From Pseudomonas iranensis (GTDB lineage: Bacteria; Pseudomonadota; Gammaproteobacteria; Pseudomonadales; Pseudomonadaceae): a DNA stretch of 64,000 bases. This document shows, in pieces, positions 48,359 to 56,527 of this stretch; position 1 is the first letter of the stretch; each line of letters starts with the position of its first letter. Where the stretch lies: contig NZ_CP077092.1 in NCBI RefSeq assembly GCF_014268585.2, forward strand, positions 5,679,501 through 5,743,500. The letters are read 5' to 3'. Position numbers and translations under genes: made by a program. The notes below the pieces were generated by a model. It was not told the DNA's origin, ran no database searches, and saw only the letters and a program-made list of their open reading frames with translations.

Positions 48359-48480
48359 GTGGCGAGGGGATTTATCCCCGTCCGGCTGCGCAGCAGTCGT
48401 GAGTCCTGCCAATTGGGTCTGCCAGCCGGACCGCAGGGGGCGGCTTCGCCACCCAACGGGGATAAATCCCCTCGCCACAA
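48359..48480. repeat. Inverted GGCGAGGGGATTTATCCCC element
   Basis: TGTGGCGAGGGGATTTATCC at the left end is repeated as its complement at the right end, with about 75 bp between that contain smaller GC-rich hairpins. This is a second family of Pseudomonas palindromic repeats, unrelated in sequence to the REP cores elsewhere in the window. Confidence 0.85.
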
Positions 48481-48658
48481 ATGGTTACACCCGAATTGCT
48501 CCCTAGCAGGCCCACAGTAATTATGTGTACAACTTTCGATATTTAACTGGAACAATCCAATGCTTTTTTGAGAACATCCCGTTCCGCGACGTGACCGCAA
48601 TGCGTCATGAGGTCGCAGAACGACGTAATTAGTCTGATTTTCACAAGCGCAACTCATC

Positions 48659-48686
48659 ATGTAGTATGCCGCAGCGCGCACTACAT
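48659..48686. promoter_or_regulatory. Inverted repeat upstream of glcB, possible operator
   Basis: ATGTAGT and ACTACAT are separated by 14 bp, about 200 bp before the glcB start. A regulator site is possible; no family is assigned. Confidence 0.3.
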
Positions 48687-48887
48687 AACGCTGGATCGAT
48701 GTCTGCCTAAGGCCCTTCGCAACCCTGAAAGCCCCGTCAGCAAGGCCTCCAAGCCGTTGATTGGTCCTAGCCCAGCCGCCAGCAATGGCATGTACTGGTC
48801 CGCAGGTTTGTGGTTTAAATGGCCAGAAGCTTCATTGTTAAATTGACGAGCTGAAAAGCGAAATAGCTGAGCAGAGTGAGGCAAGCA

Positions 48888-51065
48888 ATGACTGAACACG
48901 TTCAAGTCGGTGGCCTGCAGGTCGCCAAAGTCCTGTTCGACTTCGTGAACAACGAAGCCATTCCCGGTACCGGCCTCACCGCCGAACAATTCTGGGAAGG
49001 TGCCGACAAGGTCATTCACGACCTGGCGCCGAAGAACAAAGCCCTACTCGCCAAACGCGATGACTTCCAGGCGCGCATCGATGCCTGGCATCAGCAGCAT
49101 GCCGGCCAGGCGCATGACGCCGTGGCCTATAAAGCTTTCCTGCAAGAGATCGGTTATCTGCTGCCAGAAGCGGCTGATTTCCAGGCGACGACGCAAAACG
49201 TCGACGATGAAATCGCCCGCACCGCCGGCCCGCAACTGGTCGTGCCGGTGATGAATGCGCGCTTTGCGCTCAACGCCTCGAACGCCCGCTGGGGTTCGCT
49301 GTACGACGCTCTCTACGGCACCGACGCGATCAGCGAAGACGGCGGCGCGGAAAAAGGCAAAGGCTACAACAAGGTGCGTGGCGACAAAGTCATCGCTTTC
49401 GCCCGTGCTTTCCTCGACGAAGCCGCACCACTGGCCGCCGGCTCCCACGTCGATTCGACCGGCTACAAGATCGCTGACGGCAAACTGGTCGTGACGCTCA
49501 AGGGCGGCAGCAACAGCGGCCTGCGCGATGACGCTCAGTTGATCGGTTTCCAGGGCGACGCCAACGCACCGATCGCGGTGCTGCTCAAGCACAACGGCCT
49601 GCACTTCGAAATCCAGATCGATGCCAGCACTCCAGTCGGCCAGACCGATGCCGCCGGGGTCAAAGACATTCTCATGGAAGCGGCGCTGACCACGATCATG
49701 GACTGCGAAGACTCCGTGGCCGCCGTCGATGCCGACGACAAAGTGGTGATCTACCGCAACTGGCTCGGCCTGATGAAGGGCGACCTCGCGGAATCCGTGT
49801 CCAAGGGCGGCCAGACCTTCACCCGCACCATGAACCCGGATCGCACCTACACCGCGCCCAACGGCGGTGAAGTGACCCTGCACGGTCGTTCGCTGTTGTT
49901 CGTGCGCAACGTCGGCCATCTGATGACCATCGATGCGATCCTCGACAGCCAAGGCAACGAAGTGCCGGAAGGCATCCTCGACGGTCTGGTGACTTGCCTG
50001 GCAGCAATGCACAACCTCAACGGCAACACCTCGCGGCGCAATACCCGCACCGGTTCGGTGTACATCGTCAAACCGAAAATGCACGGCCCGGAAGAAGCGG
50101 CGTTCACCAACGAGCTGTTCGGGCGCATCGAAGACGTCCTGCGCCTGCCGCGCAACACCCTGAAAGTCGGGATCATGGACGAGGAGCGCCGCACCACGGT
50201 CAACCTCAAGGCTTGCATCAAGGCGGCCAGCGAGCGCGTGGTGTTCATCAACACCGGTTTCCTCGACCGCACTGGCGACGAAATCCACACCTCCATGGAG
50301 GCCGGTCCAGTGGTGCGCAAGGCTGACATGAAGGCCGAGAAGTGGATCGGCGCCTACGAGAACTGGAACGTCGATATCGGCCTGAGCACCGGCCTGCAAG
50401 GTCGTGCGCAAATCGGTAAAGGCATGTGGGCCATGCCCGACCTGATGGCGGCGATGCTCGAACAGAAAATCGCCCACCCACTGGCCGGCGCCAACACTGC
50501 CTGGGTCCCTTCTCCAACCGCCGCTGCGCTGCACGCGCTGCACTACCACAAGGTTGACGTGTTTGCGCGTCAGGCTGAACTGGCCAAACGTGCGCGCGCC
50601 TCGGTGGACGACATCCTGACCATTCCACTGGCAGTGAACCCAAGCTGGACGCCAGAGCAGATCAAGAACGAGCTGGACAACAACGCCCAGGGCATTCTCG
50701 GTTACGTGGTGCGCTGGATCGACCAGGGTGTCGGCTGTTCGAAAGTGCCGGACATCAACGACGTCGGCTTGATGGAGGACCGTGCGACGCTGCGTATCTC
50801 CAGCCAGCACATCGCCAACTGGCTGCGCCACGGTATCGTCAGCCAAGAGCAAGTGATGGAAAGCCTCAAGCGCATGGCGCCGGTGGTTGACCGCCAGAAC
50901 GCCAACGACCCGCTGTATCGCCCGCTGGCACCGGACTTCGACAGCAACATTGCCTTCCAGGCAGCGGTCGAACTGGTCATTGAAGGCACCAAGCAACCGA
51001 ACGGCTACACCGAGCCGGTGCTGCACCGTCGTCGTCGTGAGTTCAAGGCCGCGAATGGTCTGTAA
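48888..51065 (+). CDS. glcB: Malate synthase G
   Basis: GlcB condenses glyoxylate with acetyl-CoA to malate, completing the glyoxylate shunt with isocitrate lyase (not in this window). The 725-residue length is that of isoform G, not the shorter isoform A. Clear motifs are [34 protein letters not shown] and [17 protein letters not shown]. The start is [10 protein letters not shown] with GTGAGGCAAGC upstream. A terminator follows. Confidence 0.97.
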   Translation: MTEHVQVGGLQVAKVLFDFVNNEAIPGTGLTAEQFWEGADKVIHDLAPKNKALLAKRDDFQARIDAWHQQHAGQAHDAVAYKAFLQEIGYLLPEAADFQATTQNVDDEIARTAGPQLVVPVMNARFALNASNARWGSLYDALYGTDAISEDGGAEKGKGYNKVRGDKVIAFARAFLDEAAPLAAGSHVDSTGYKIADGKLVVTLKGGSNSGLRDDAQLIGFQGDANAPIAVLLKHNGLHFEIQIDASTPVGQTDAAGVKDILMEAALTTIMDCEDSVAAVDADDKVVIYRNWLGLMKGDLAESVSKGGQTFTRTMNPDRTYTAPNGGEVTLHGRSLLFVRNVGHLMTIDAILDSQGNEVPEGILDGLVTCLAAMHNLNGNTSRRNTRTGSVYIVKPKMHGPEEAAFTNELFGRIEDVLRLPRNTLKVGIMDEERRTTVNLKACIKAASERVVFINTGFLDRTGDEIHTSMEAGPVVRKADMKAEKWIGAYENWNVDIGLSTGLQGRAQIGKGMWAMPDLMAAMLEQKIAHPLAGANTAWVPSPTAAALHALHYHKVDVFARQAELAKRARASVDDILTIPLAVNPSWTPEQIKNELDNNAQGILGYVVRWIDQGVGCSKVPDINDVGLMEDRATLRISSQHIANWLRHGIVSQEQVMESLKRMAPVVDRQNANDPLYRPLAPDFDSNIAFQAAVELVIEGTKQPNGYTEPVLHRRRREFKAANGL

Positions 51066-51087
51066 TTTGCGCTGACGCTGGAAATGA

Positions 51088-51120
51088 AAAAGGCCCTGAT
51101 CGAGAGATCAGGGCCTTTTT
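51088..51120 (+). terminator. Terminator of glcB
   Basis: AAAAGGCCCTGATC pairs with GATCAGGGCCTTTT around a GAGA loop, followed by a T-run. Confidence 0.95.
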
Positions 51121-51164
51121 GTTTTTGAGGTGGATTGGATTGTTGTGGCGGGCTTGAGATCCAT

Positions 51165-51328
51165 CCCCCTCACCCCAGCCCTCTCCCCCAAGGTGGCGAG
51201 GGGGAAAGGGAGCCGATCTTTGGGCTTTTCAGAACCGGAGTTCGACTGAGCAGTCTCAGGTCGGTGTACCACGAATATACACCGCGGTCAGTCCCCTCTC
51301 CCTCCGGGAGAGGGTTAGGGTGAGGGGC
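51165..51328. repeat. 164-bp element with CCCCTCACCC inverted ends
   Basis: The ends read CCCCTCACCCCAGCCCTCTC on the left and, as complement, CCCCTCACCCTAACCCTCTC on the right. Each arm also folds on itself (GGGAGAGG hairpins). The internal sequence has no open frame. It looks like a non-coding miniature repeat of the kind scattered through Pseudomonas genomes. Confidence 0.8.
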
Positions 51329-51330
51329 TT

Positions 51331-51777
51331 CTAGGGCTCGATGCCCAATTCGTGTTTCACCAACTCAAGCAGCTTCCCCGTATCAATCGGCTTGAGCAGA
51401 AAATCCACCACGCTCAAGTGCATCGCTTCGATCGCATCTTTCACGTCGGCATCGCCGGAGACGATGATGATCGGCATCGCTGCCCGTACCGATTCACGCA
51501 CCTGGCGAATCAGCTCGAGGCCATCGACATTGCCCATGCGCAGGTCGGTAATGACCAGGCCGATCGAAGGCTTTTCATCGAGCATTTTCAGCGCGGTTTC
51601 ACCGCTGGCTGCGGTCATGCAGCGAATGCCGTCCAGCGCGAGAATCTCCGACAACAACTCGCGGGCGTCCTTGTCGTCGTCGACGATCAGGACACGCTGC
51701 GGCGGCAGATCAGGTTCGAGCATCACTGCGCTGAGCGCTTCCCGCTCGGCGTCGCTCAAAATATCGTGGTCGGACAT
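51331..51777 (-). CDS. Orphan single-domain response regulator
   Basis: The 148-residue protein is a receiver domain with a 28-residue N-terminal extension and no output domain. The acidic pocket is VDDD (residues 32-35), the phospho-acceptor is Asp78 in LVITDLRMG and the conserved Lys is in FLLKPID. No histidine kinase is adjacent. It is divergent from the gene at 52033 across 255 bp. Its stop is almost at the edge of the 164-bp repeat element. Confidence 0.9.
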   Translation of the reverse strand: MSDHDILSDAEREALSAVMLEPDLPPQRVLIVDDDKDARELLSEILALDGIRCMTAASGETALKMLDEKPSIGLVITDLRMGNVDGLELIRQVRESVRAAMPIIIVSGDADVKDAIEAMHLSVVDFLLKPIDTGKLLELVKHELGIEP

Positions 51778-52032
51778 GGCGCTCTCTAAATGTTCAAACA
51801 ATCCCTGGCAAGTCGTCAGACATCACCGGACAGCGCTTCAATGTGCACTTCGTCGGAATTTTTTCCAAGTGGCTAGCGCAAGCTTTTCCGAGCTTTTGCG
51901 TAGGTTATTTCCGAAAATTGGCCAATGGTGGCAAAACCTAGACTTACGTCCAATGGGCACCCTGCCCGCGGGGGTCGACCATGGCTGCAACGATCCGACA
52001 ACAACAATTCGAAAAAGACTGCGGTAATGGTT

Positions 52033-53967
52033 ATGAGCAAAGCGGACGCCTTCACCCAGGCAGGGAAAACCGCGGTGTTGCAGAACATTCAGGGCACCCT
52101 GCAATTCCTCCAGCGCTTCCCGCCCTTCAATCAGATGGAACATGCCCACCTCGCCTATCTGGTGGAGCAATGTCAGCTGCGTTTTTTTGCCCAGGGCGAA
52201 AGCATCATCAAACCGGCCGACGGCCCGGTGGAACACTTTCATATCGTCAAACAGGGGCGAGTGGTCGGCGAACGCCAGCACATCACCAAGCCCGGCACCG
52301 AGACCACCTTCGAAATCACCACCGGCGAATGCTTTCCGCTGGCCGCGCTGCTCGGTGAACGCGCCACACGCACCGAGCACCTGGCGGGCGAAGACACCTT
52401 CTGCCTGCAACTGAACAAACTGGCGTTCATCAAACTGTTCGCCCTTTCCAGCGCCTTCCGCGATTTCGCTTTGCGCGGGGTCAGCAGCCTGCTCGATCAG
52501 GTCAACCAGCAAGTCCAGCAAAAAGCCGTTGAGACCCTCGGCACCCAATACTCGCTGAACACCCGTCTCGGTGAACTTGCGATGCGTCATCCGGTGACTT
52601 GCAGCGCCGAGACGCCGCTACGTGAAGCGGTGAAGCTGATGCACGAGCAACAGGTCGGCAGCATCGTCGCGGTGGATGAGCACAAGGCGCCGCTGGGGAT
52701 TTTCACCCTGCGCGATTTGCGCCATGTGGTCGCCGAAGGTGTCGGTGATTTCAGCGACGCCATCGAACAGCACATGACTCGATCACCGTTTTATCTGTCG
52801 CCGGATCACAGTGCCTTCGATGCGGCGATCGCCATGACCGAGCGGCACATTGCTCACGTCTGTCTGGTCAAGGATCAGCGCTTGTGCGGCGTGGTGTCCG
52901 AGCGTGATCTGTTCTCCCTGCAACGGGTCGATCTGGTGCACCTCGCCCGGACCATCCGCAGCGCGCAACGGGTCGAACAACTGGTGACCTTGCGCGGCGA
53001 GATCGGCCAACTGGTCGAACGCATGCTCGCCCACGGCGCGTCGTCGACGCAGATCACTCACATCATCACCCTGCTTAACGATCACACGGTGTGTCGGGTG
53101 ATCGAACTGACCCTCGCCGAAAAGGGCGACCCGGGTGTGCCGTTCAGCTGGCTGTGTTTCGGCAGCGAAGGCCGACGCGAGCAGACGCTGCACACCGATC
53201 AAGACAACGGCATCCTGTTCGATGCCCGCGATGCCGCGCACGCGGCGGAGATACGCGGCAAGCTGCTGCCGATTGCCCAGCAGATCAACCAGAGCCTGGC
53301 GCAGTGCGGCTTTACCCTGTGCAAGGGCAACATCATGGCCGGCAATCCCGAGCTGTGTCTGTCGCGGGCCGAATGGGCACGGCGCTTTGCCGCATTCATC
53401 CGCGAAGCCACGCCGGAGAACCTGCTGGGTTCGAGCATCTATTTCGACCTGCGCGTGGTCTGGGGCGATGAGCAAGGCTGCGAGCAATTGCGCCGGGGCA
53501 TCCTCGATCAGGTCGGTGACAATCGTCTGTTCCAGCGCATGCTGGCCGAAAATGCCCTGCGCAATCGCCCTCCCGTTGGGCGCTTCCGTGAATTCGTGCT
53601 GGCCCGCAAGAACGGCGAGAAGGCCACGCTGGATCTGAAGATCCAGGGCCTGACGCCGTTCGTGGACGGCGCCCGTCTATTGGCGCTGGCCAACGGCATC
53701 GACGCCAACAACACCCTCGAACGCTTTCGCCAATTGGTCGATAAAGAGGTCATCGAGCCGCTCGACGGCGCGGCGTATGAAGAGGCCTATCACTTCATTC
53801 AACAAACGCGGATGCAGCAGCATCAGTTGCAGACCCGGGAGAACCAGCCGTACTCCAACCGCGTCGATCCCGACAGCCTCAATCATCTCGACCGGCGCAT
53901 CCTGCGCGAATCCCTGCGCCAGGCGCAGCGCCTGCAAAGCAGCCTGACCTTGCGGTATCAGCTATGA
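52033..53967 (+). CDS. cNMP-binding, CBS-pair and DUF294 nucleotidyltransferase-like protein
   Basis: The 644-residue protein has a cyclic-nucleotide-binding-type domain at about residues 15-135, two CBS domains at 170-285 (MRHPVTCSAETPLREAVKLM), a DUF294 nucleotidyltransferase domain with GSEGRREQ and DQDN near residues 375-393, and a helical C-terminal domain. The nucleotidyltransferase motif resembles GlnD/GlnE and suggests protein nucleotidylylation, but no substrate is known. It overlaps the exonuclease gene by four bases. I use the ATG of MSKADAF; an in-frame ATG six bases earlier is possible. Confidence 0.88.
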   Translation: MSKADAFTQAGKTAVLQNIQGTLQFLQRFPPFNQMEHAHLAYLVEQCQLRFFAQGESIIKPADGPVEHFHIVKQGRVVGERQHITKPGTETTFEITTGECFPLAALLGERATRTEHLAGEDTFCLQLNKLAFIKLFALSSAFRDFALRGVSSLLDQVNQQVQQKAVETLGTQYSLNTRLGELAMRHPVTCSAETPLREAVKLMHEQQVGSIVAVDEHKAPLGIFTLRDLRHVVAEGVGDFSDAIEQHMTRSPFYLSPDHSAFDAAIAMTERHIAHVCLVKDQRLCGVVSERDLFSLQRVDLVHLARTIRSAQRVEQLVTLRGEIGQLVERMLAHGASSTQITHIITLLNDHTVCRVIELTLAEKGDPGVPFSWLCFGSEGRREQTLHTDQDNGILFDARDAAHAAEIRGKLLPIAQQINQSLAQCGFTLCKGNIMAGNPELCLSRAEWARRFAAFIREATPENLLGSSIYFDLRVVWGDEQGCEQLRRGILDQVGDNRLFQRMLAENALRNRPPVGRFREFVLARKNGEKATLDLKIQGLTPFVDGARLLALANGIDANNTLERFRQLVDKEVIEPLDGAAYEEAYHFIQQTRMQQHQLQTRENQPYSNRVDPDSLNHLDRRILRESLRQAQRLQSSLTLRYQL

Positions 53968-54671
53968 GCCTGTTCTCCTGGCTGCGCCCGGCCAGCCCCG
54001 TGGTGTCGGCGGATTTGCAGCAGCGGCTGGCGAAGCTGCCGGCGCTTGCCGAGCTGAGCGAATGCAGCCTGCGCGAGCAGCGCTGGGTGGTGCTGGACCT
54101 GGAAACCACCGGCCTGAATATGAGCAAGGATCGGGTTCTGTCGATCGGCGCGGTGGTGATCGAGGACGGCGCGATCGATTTCCGTCAGCAGTTCGAACGC
54201 ACCTTGCAATGCCGCGAATTGAAGCTCAGCCCCAGCGTGCTGATTCATGGCTTGGGGCCGAATGCGATTGCCGCAGGCAGCGACCCGGCGGAAGCGTTGC
54301 TGGAGTTGCTGGAGTTCATCGGCGACAGCCCGGTGCTGGCGTTTCATGCGCCGTTCGATCAGCACATGCTCGGGCGCGCAGTGAAAGAACACTTGGGGCA
54401 TAAGCTGCAGCATGTGTTTCTGGATGTGGCGGACATCGCGCCGTTTCTGTGTCCGCAGGCGCAGATCCGCGAGGCGGGGCTGGATGAGTGGATCGAGTGG
54501 TTCCGGCTCGAAGTGTTCGAGCGGCATAACGCGAGTGCCGATGCGCTGGCCACGGCGGAGTTGGCGTTGATTCTGTTCAGCCGCGCGCGGGCGCAGCAGA
54601 TTTACAGTCCGTTGCAGCTGCAGCAGCGGTTGAGTCAGTGGAAGCGCAGGCAGCAGGCGCCGTCCTTTTAG
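53964..54671 (+). CDS. DnaQ-like 3'-5' exonuclease
   Basis: The 235-residue protein has the DEDD exonuclease motifs: VVLDLETTGL (Exo I), AFHAPFDQHML (Exo II) and HNASADALATAELAL (Exo III, DEDDh type). It is coupled by an ATGA overlap to the cNMP/CBS/DUF294 gene, a pair conserved in several gammaproteobacteria. It is distinct from the replicative epsilon subunit, and its substrate is unknown. Confidence 0.9.
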   Translation: MSLFSWLRPASPVVSADLQQRLAKLPALAELSECSLREQRWVVLDLETTGLNMSKDRVLSIGAVVIEDGAIDFRQQFERTLQCRELKLSPSVLIHGLGPNAIAAGSDPAEALLELLEFIGDSPVLAFHAPFDQHMLGRAVKEHLGHKLQHVFLDVADIAPFLCPQAQIREAGLDEWIEWFRLEVFERHNASADALATAELALILFSRARAQQIYSPLQLQQRLSQWKRRQQAPSF

Positions 54672-54692
54672 CTTTTCGGCACCTCTCCAGCC

Positions 54693-54719
54693 GCCTTCGC
54701 GAGCAGGCTCGCTCCCACA
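54693..54719. repeat. Single REP copy
   Basis: One TTCGCGAGCAGGCTCGCTCC core follows the exonuclease gene, without an inverted partner. Confidence 0.85.
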
Positions 54720-54788
54720 AGGCAACGCGTTGCGTCAGATCACCTGACCAGTGGCCAATTGCTAACCATTCCCACCTCTGCCAGAATC

Positions 54789-54807
54789 GCGAACTATTCT
54801 CGTTAGT
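54789..54807. promoter_or_regulatory. Putative Fur box upstream of the sigma factor gene
   Basis: The complement ACTAACGAGAATAGTTCGC matches the 19-bp Fur consensus GATAATGATAATCATTATC at 11 positions, 27 bp before the sigma-factor start. Iron repression is expected for this gene type. Confidence 0.45.
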
Positions 54808-54833
54808 TAACATTTCCCAATCGGTGATGTCCG

Positions 54834-55352
54834 GTGTCGTCAGTGCCCAACCCCCACAATGAGCTCGTCGGTGCGATGTATCGCGACCATCGCGGTTGGC
54901 TGCTGGCGTGGTTGCGGCGCAATGTGGCGTGTCCGCAGCGTGCTGAGGACCTGAGCCAGGACACGTTCGTGCGCCTGCTCAACCGCGACGAATTGCTGAC
55001 GCCGCGCGAACCTCGGGCGTTTCTGGTGGCGATCGCCAAAGGCCTGTTGTTCGACTACTTCCGCCGCGCCGCGCTGGAACAGGCCTACCTCACCGAACTG
55101 ATGCTGATCCCCGAAGACGAGCAGCCGTCGGTGGAAGAACAGCAAATGATCCTCGACGACCTCAAAGCCATCGATCGCCTGCTCGGCAAGTTGTCGACCA
55201 AGGCCCGCGCAGCCTTTCTGTATAACCGCCTCGACGGCCTCAGCCACGCCGAAATCGCAGACAAACTCGGCGTCTCGGTGCCGCGCGTGCGGCAGTATCT
55301 GGCCCAAGGCCTGCGCCAGTGCTACATCGCCCTGTACGGTGAGCCGACATGA
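54834..55352 (+). CDS. fiuI: FecI-type ECF sigma factor, FiuI-like
   Basis: The 172-residue sigma factor has region 2 (AMYRDHRGWLLAWLRR, EDLSQDTFVRLL) and region 4 (LSHAEIADKLGVSVPRVRQYL). It should be released by the FecR-type protein when the receptor binds its siderophore and then transcribe the receptor gene. The start is a GTG with a weak ribosome-binding site. The order sigma-antisigma-receptor and the receptor type match fiuI-fiuR-fiuA (PA0472-PA0470), so the name is a likely but not proven assignment. Confidence 0.82.
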   Translation: MSSVPNPHNELVGAMYRDHRGWLLAWLRRNVACPQRAEDLSQDTFVRLLNRDELLTPREPRAFLVAIAKGLLFDYFRRAALEQAYLTELMLIPEDEQPSVEEQQMILDDLKAIDRLLGKLSTKARAAFLYNRLDGLSHAEIADKLGVSVPRVRQYLAQGLRQCYIALYGEPT

Positions 55353-56323
55353 CGGCGGCCAGTTCGCGCCCGGTGCCGGCGCATGTGCTGGACGCGGCGA
55401 TTGCCTGGCAATTGACCCTCGATTCGAGCACCGCACTGGAGCGCGAGGAATTCGCCAAGTGGCACGCGGCCCATGAAGAACATGCCCGCGCCTGGCGTCA
55501 GTTGGGCATGCTCGATCAGCGTTTCAGCGTCGCCAAAGGCCCGGCCCGAAGTGCGTTGCTGCAATCGCGCGAAGGCATTCGCCGGCGCGTGCGCAAACTC
55601 GGCAGCGGGCTGGCCAGTGTCGTGGTGATCATCGGTCTGGGGCTGTTTGTCAGCGAGCGCTATCTGCCGCTGGATTACTGGCTCGCCGATCAGCGTACCG
55701 CCACCGGCGAACAACGCACCGTGCGCCTGTCCGACGGCACTCTGCTCAACCTCAATACCCACAGCGCGGTCGACGTACGCTTCGATGACGAGCGCCGCTT
55801 GATTGTGTTGCAGGAAGGCGAAATTCTCGTCGAGACCGGGCATGGCGACGTGCGGCCGTTTATCGTCGAAACCCGCGAAGGCAGCATGCGCGCGCTGGGC
55901 ACGCGGTTTCTGGTCAAGCGCGAGGACGATGGCACACGCCTGAGCGTGTTGCAGTCAGCGGTGGCGGCACATTCCCAGGCCAACCCGCAAGAACAGATTC
56001 TGCGCGAAGGCCAGCAGGTGTTGCTGCGCAGTGACGGGCTGGACTCGATTGCCGCCCTCGCCCCCGGCGCCGATGCCTGGACGCGCGGCATGCTGGTGGT
56101 GGACAACGCGCGACTGGGCGATCTGGTGCATGAGCTCGGGCGCTATCGTCGTGGCCATCTGGGCGTGGCGCCGGAAGTGGCCGATCTGCGCATTACCGGC
56201 AGCTTTCCATTGCATGACACCGACAAGGCCCTGAGCGCTTTGCTGCCGACCTTGCCGGTGCAGATCGAGCGGCATACACCGTATTGGGTCACCGTGGCGA
56301 AGGCTGATACCAAGCCTGAGTAA
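55349..56323 (+). CDS. fiuR: FecR-type anti-sigma factor, FiuR-like
   Basis: The 324-residue protein has an N-terminal sigma-binding region (AWQLTLDSS..REEFAKWHAAHEEHARAW), one transmembrane helix near residues 90-107 and a periplasmic FecR domain (RTVRLSDGTLLNLNTHSAV) that contacts the receptor signalling domain. It overlaps the sigma factor gene by four bases. A short-loop REP pair separates it from the receptor gene. Confidence 0.85.
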   Translation: MTAASSRPVPAHVLDAAIAWQLTLDSSTALEREEFAKWHAAHEEHARAWRQLGMLDQRFSVAKGPARSALLQSREGIRRRVRKLGSGLASVVVIIGLGLFVSERYLPLDYWLADQRTATGEQRTVRLSDGTLLNLNTHSAVDVRFDDERRLIVLQEGEILVETGHGDVRPFIVETREGSMRALGTRFLVKREDDGTRLSVLQSAVAAHSQANPQEQILREGQQVLLRSDGLDSIAALAPGADAWTRGMLVVDNARLGDLVHELGRYRRGHLGVAPEVADLRITGSFPLHDTDKALSALLPTLPVQIERHTPYWVTVAKADTKPE

Positions 56324-56343
56324 TGCGCCGGCAGGAAAACCGT

Positions 56344-56409
56344 CTTCGCGAGCAGGCTCGCTCCCACATTGGAATGCGATCACCTGTGGGAGCGAGCCTG
56401 CTCGCGAAG
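56344..56409. repeat. REP pair, short-loop form
   Basis: The element lies between the anti-sigma and receptor genes and is almost identical, loop included, to the element at 22091-22157 inside the pqq operon. Confidence 0.9.
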
Positions 56410-56527
56410 GCGCCATCAGCCGCACAACCATTTCCTGCCAAAAAGAATTTCCACCCAGCCCTATCACTTTTCCAATCTCGTCCGGCACACAGGCAATTGA
56501 GAAATATTTCCATTCAGGAGCCGCCGT

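Larger units (their letters stand above)
48265..48887. other. 623-bp gap before malate synthase
   Basis: The left part holds the 122-bp inverted element at 48359-48480. The right 400 bp is AT-richer and has no convincing gene. It includes an inverted repeat at 48659-48686 and presumably the glcB promoter, whose hexamers I cannot pick out. Confidence 0.6.

Noticed and set aside
48760..48800. Sigma-54-type promoter before glcB (TGGCATGTACTGG region)
   Set aside because: The GG and GC dinucleotides do not have the required spacing, and the downstream TTGC element is missing.
49044..51026. Minus-strand open frame opposite glcB
   Set aside because: Antisense shadow of malate synthase G; its composition is typical of reverse-complemented GC-rich coding sequence.
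56412..56527. Promoter for the FecI-type sigma factor in front of the receptor gene
   Set aside because: A CGTC sequence is present, but no -35 element of the right type is at a plausible distance, so I could not place it.
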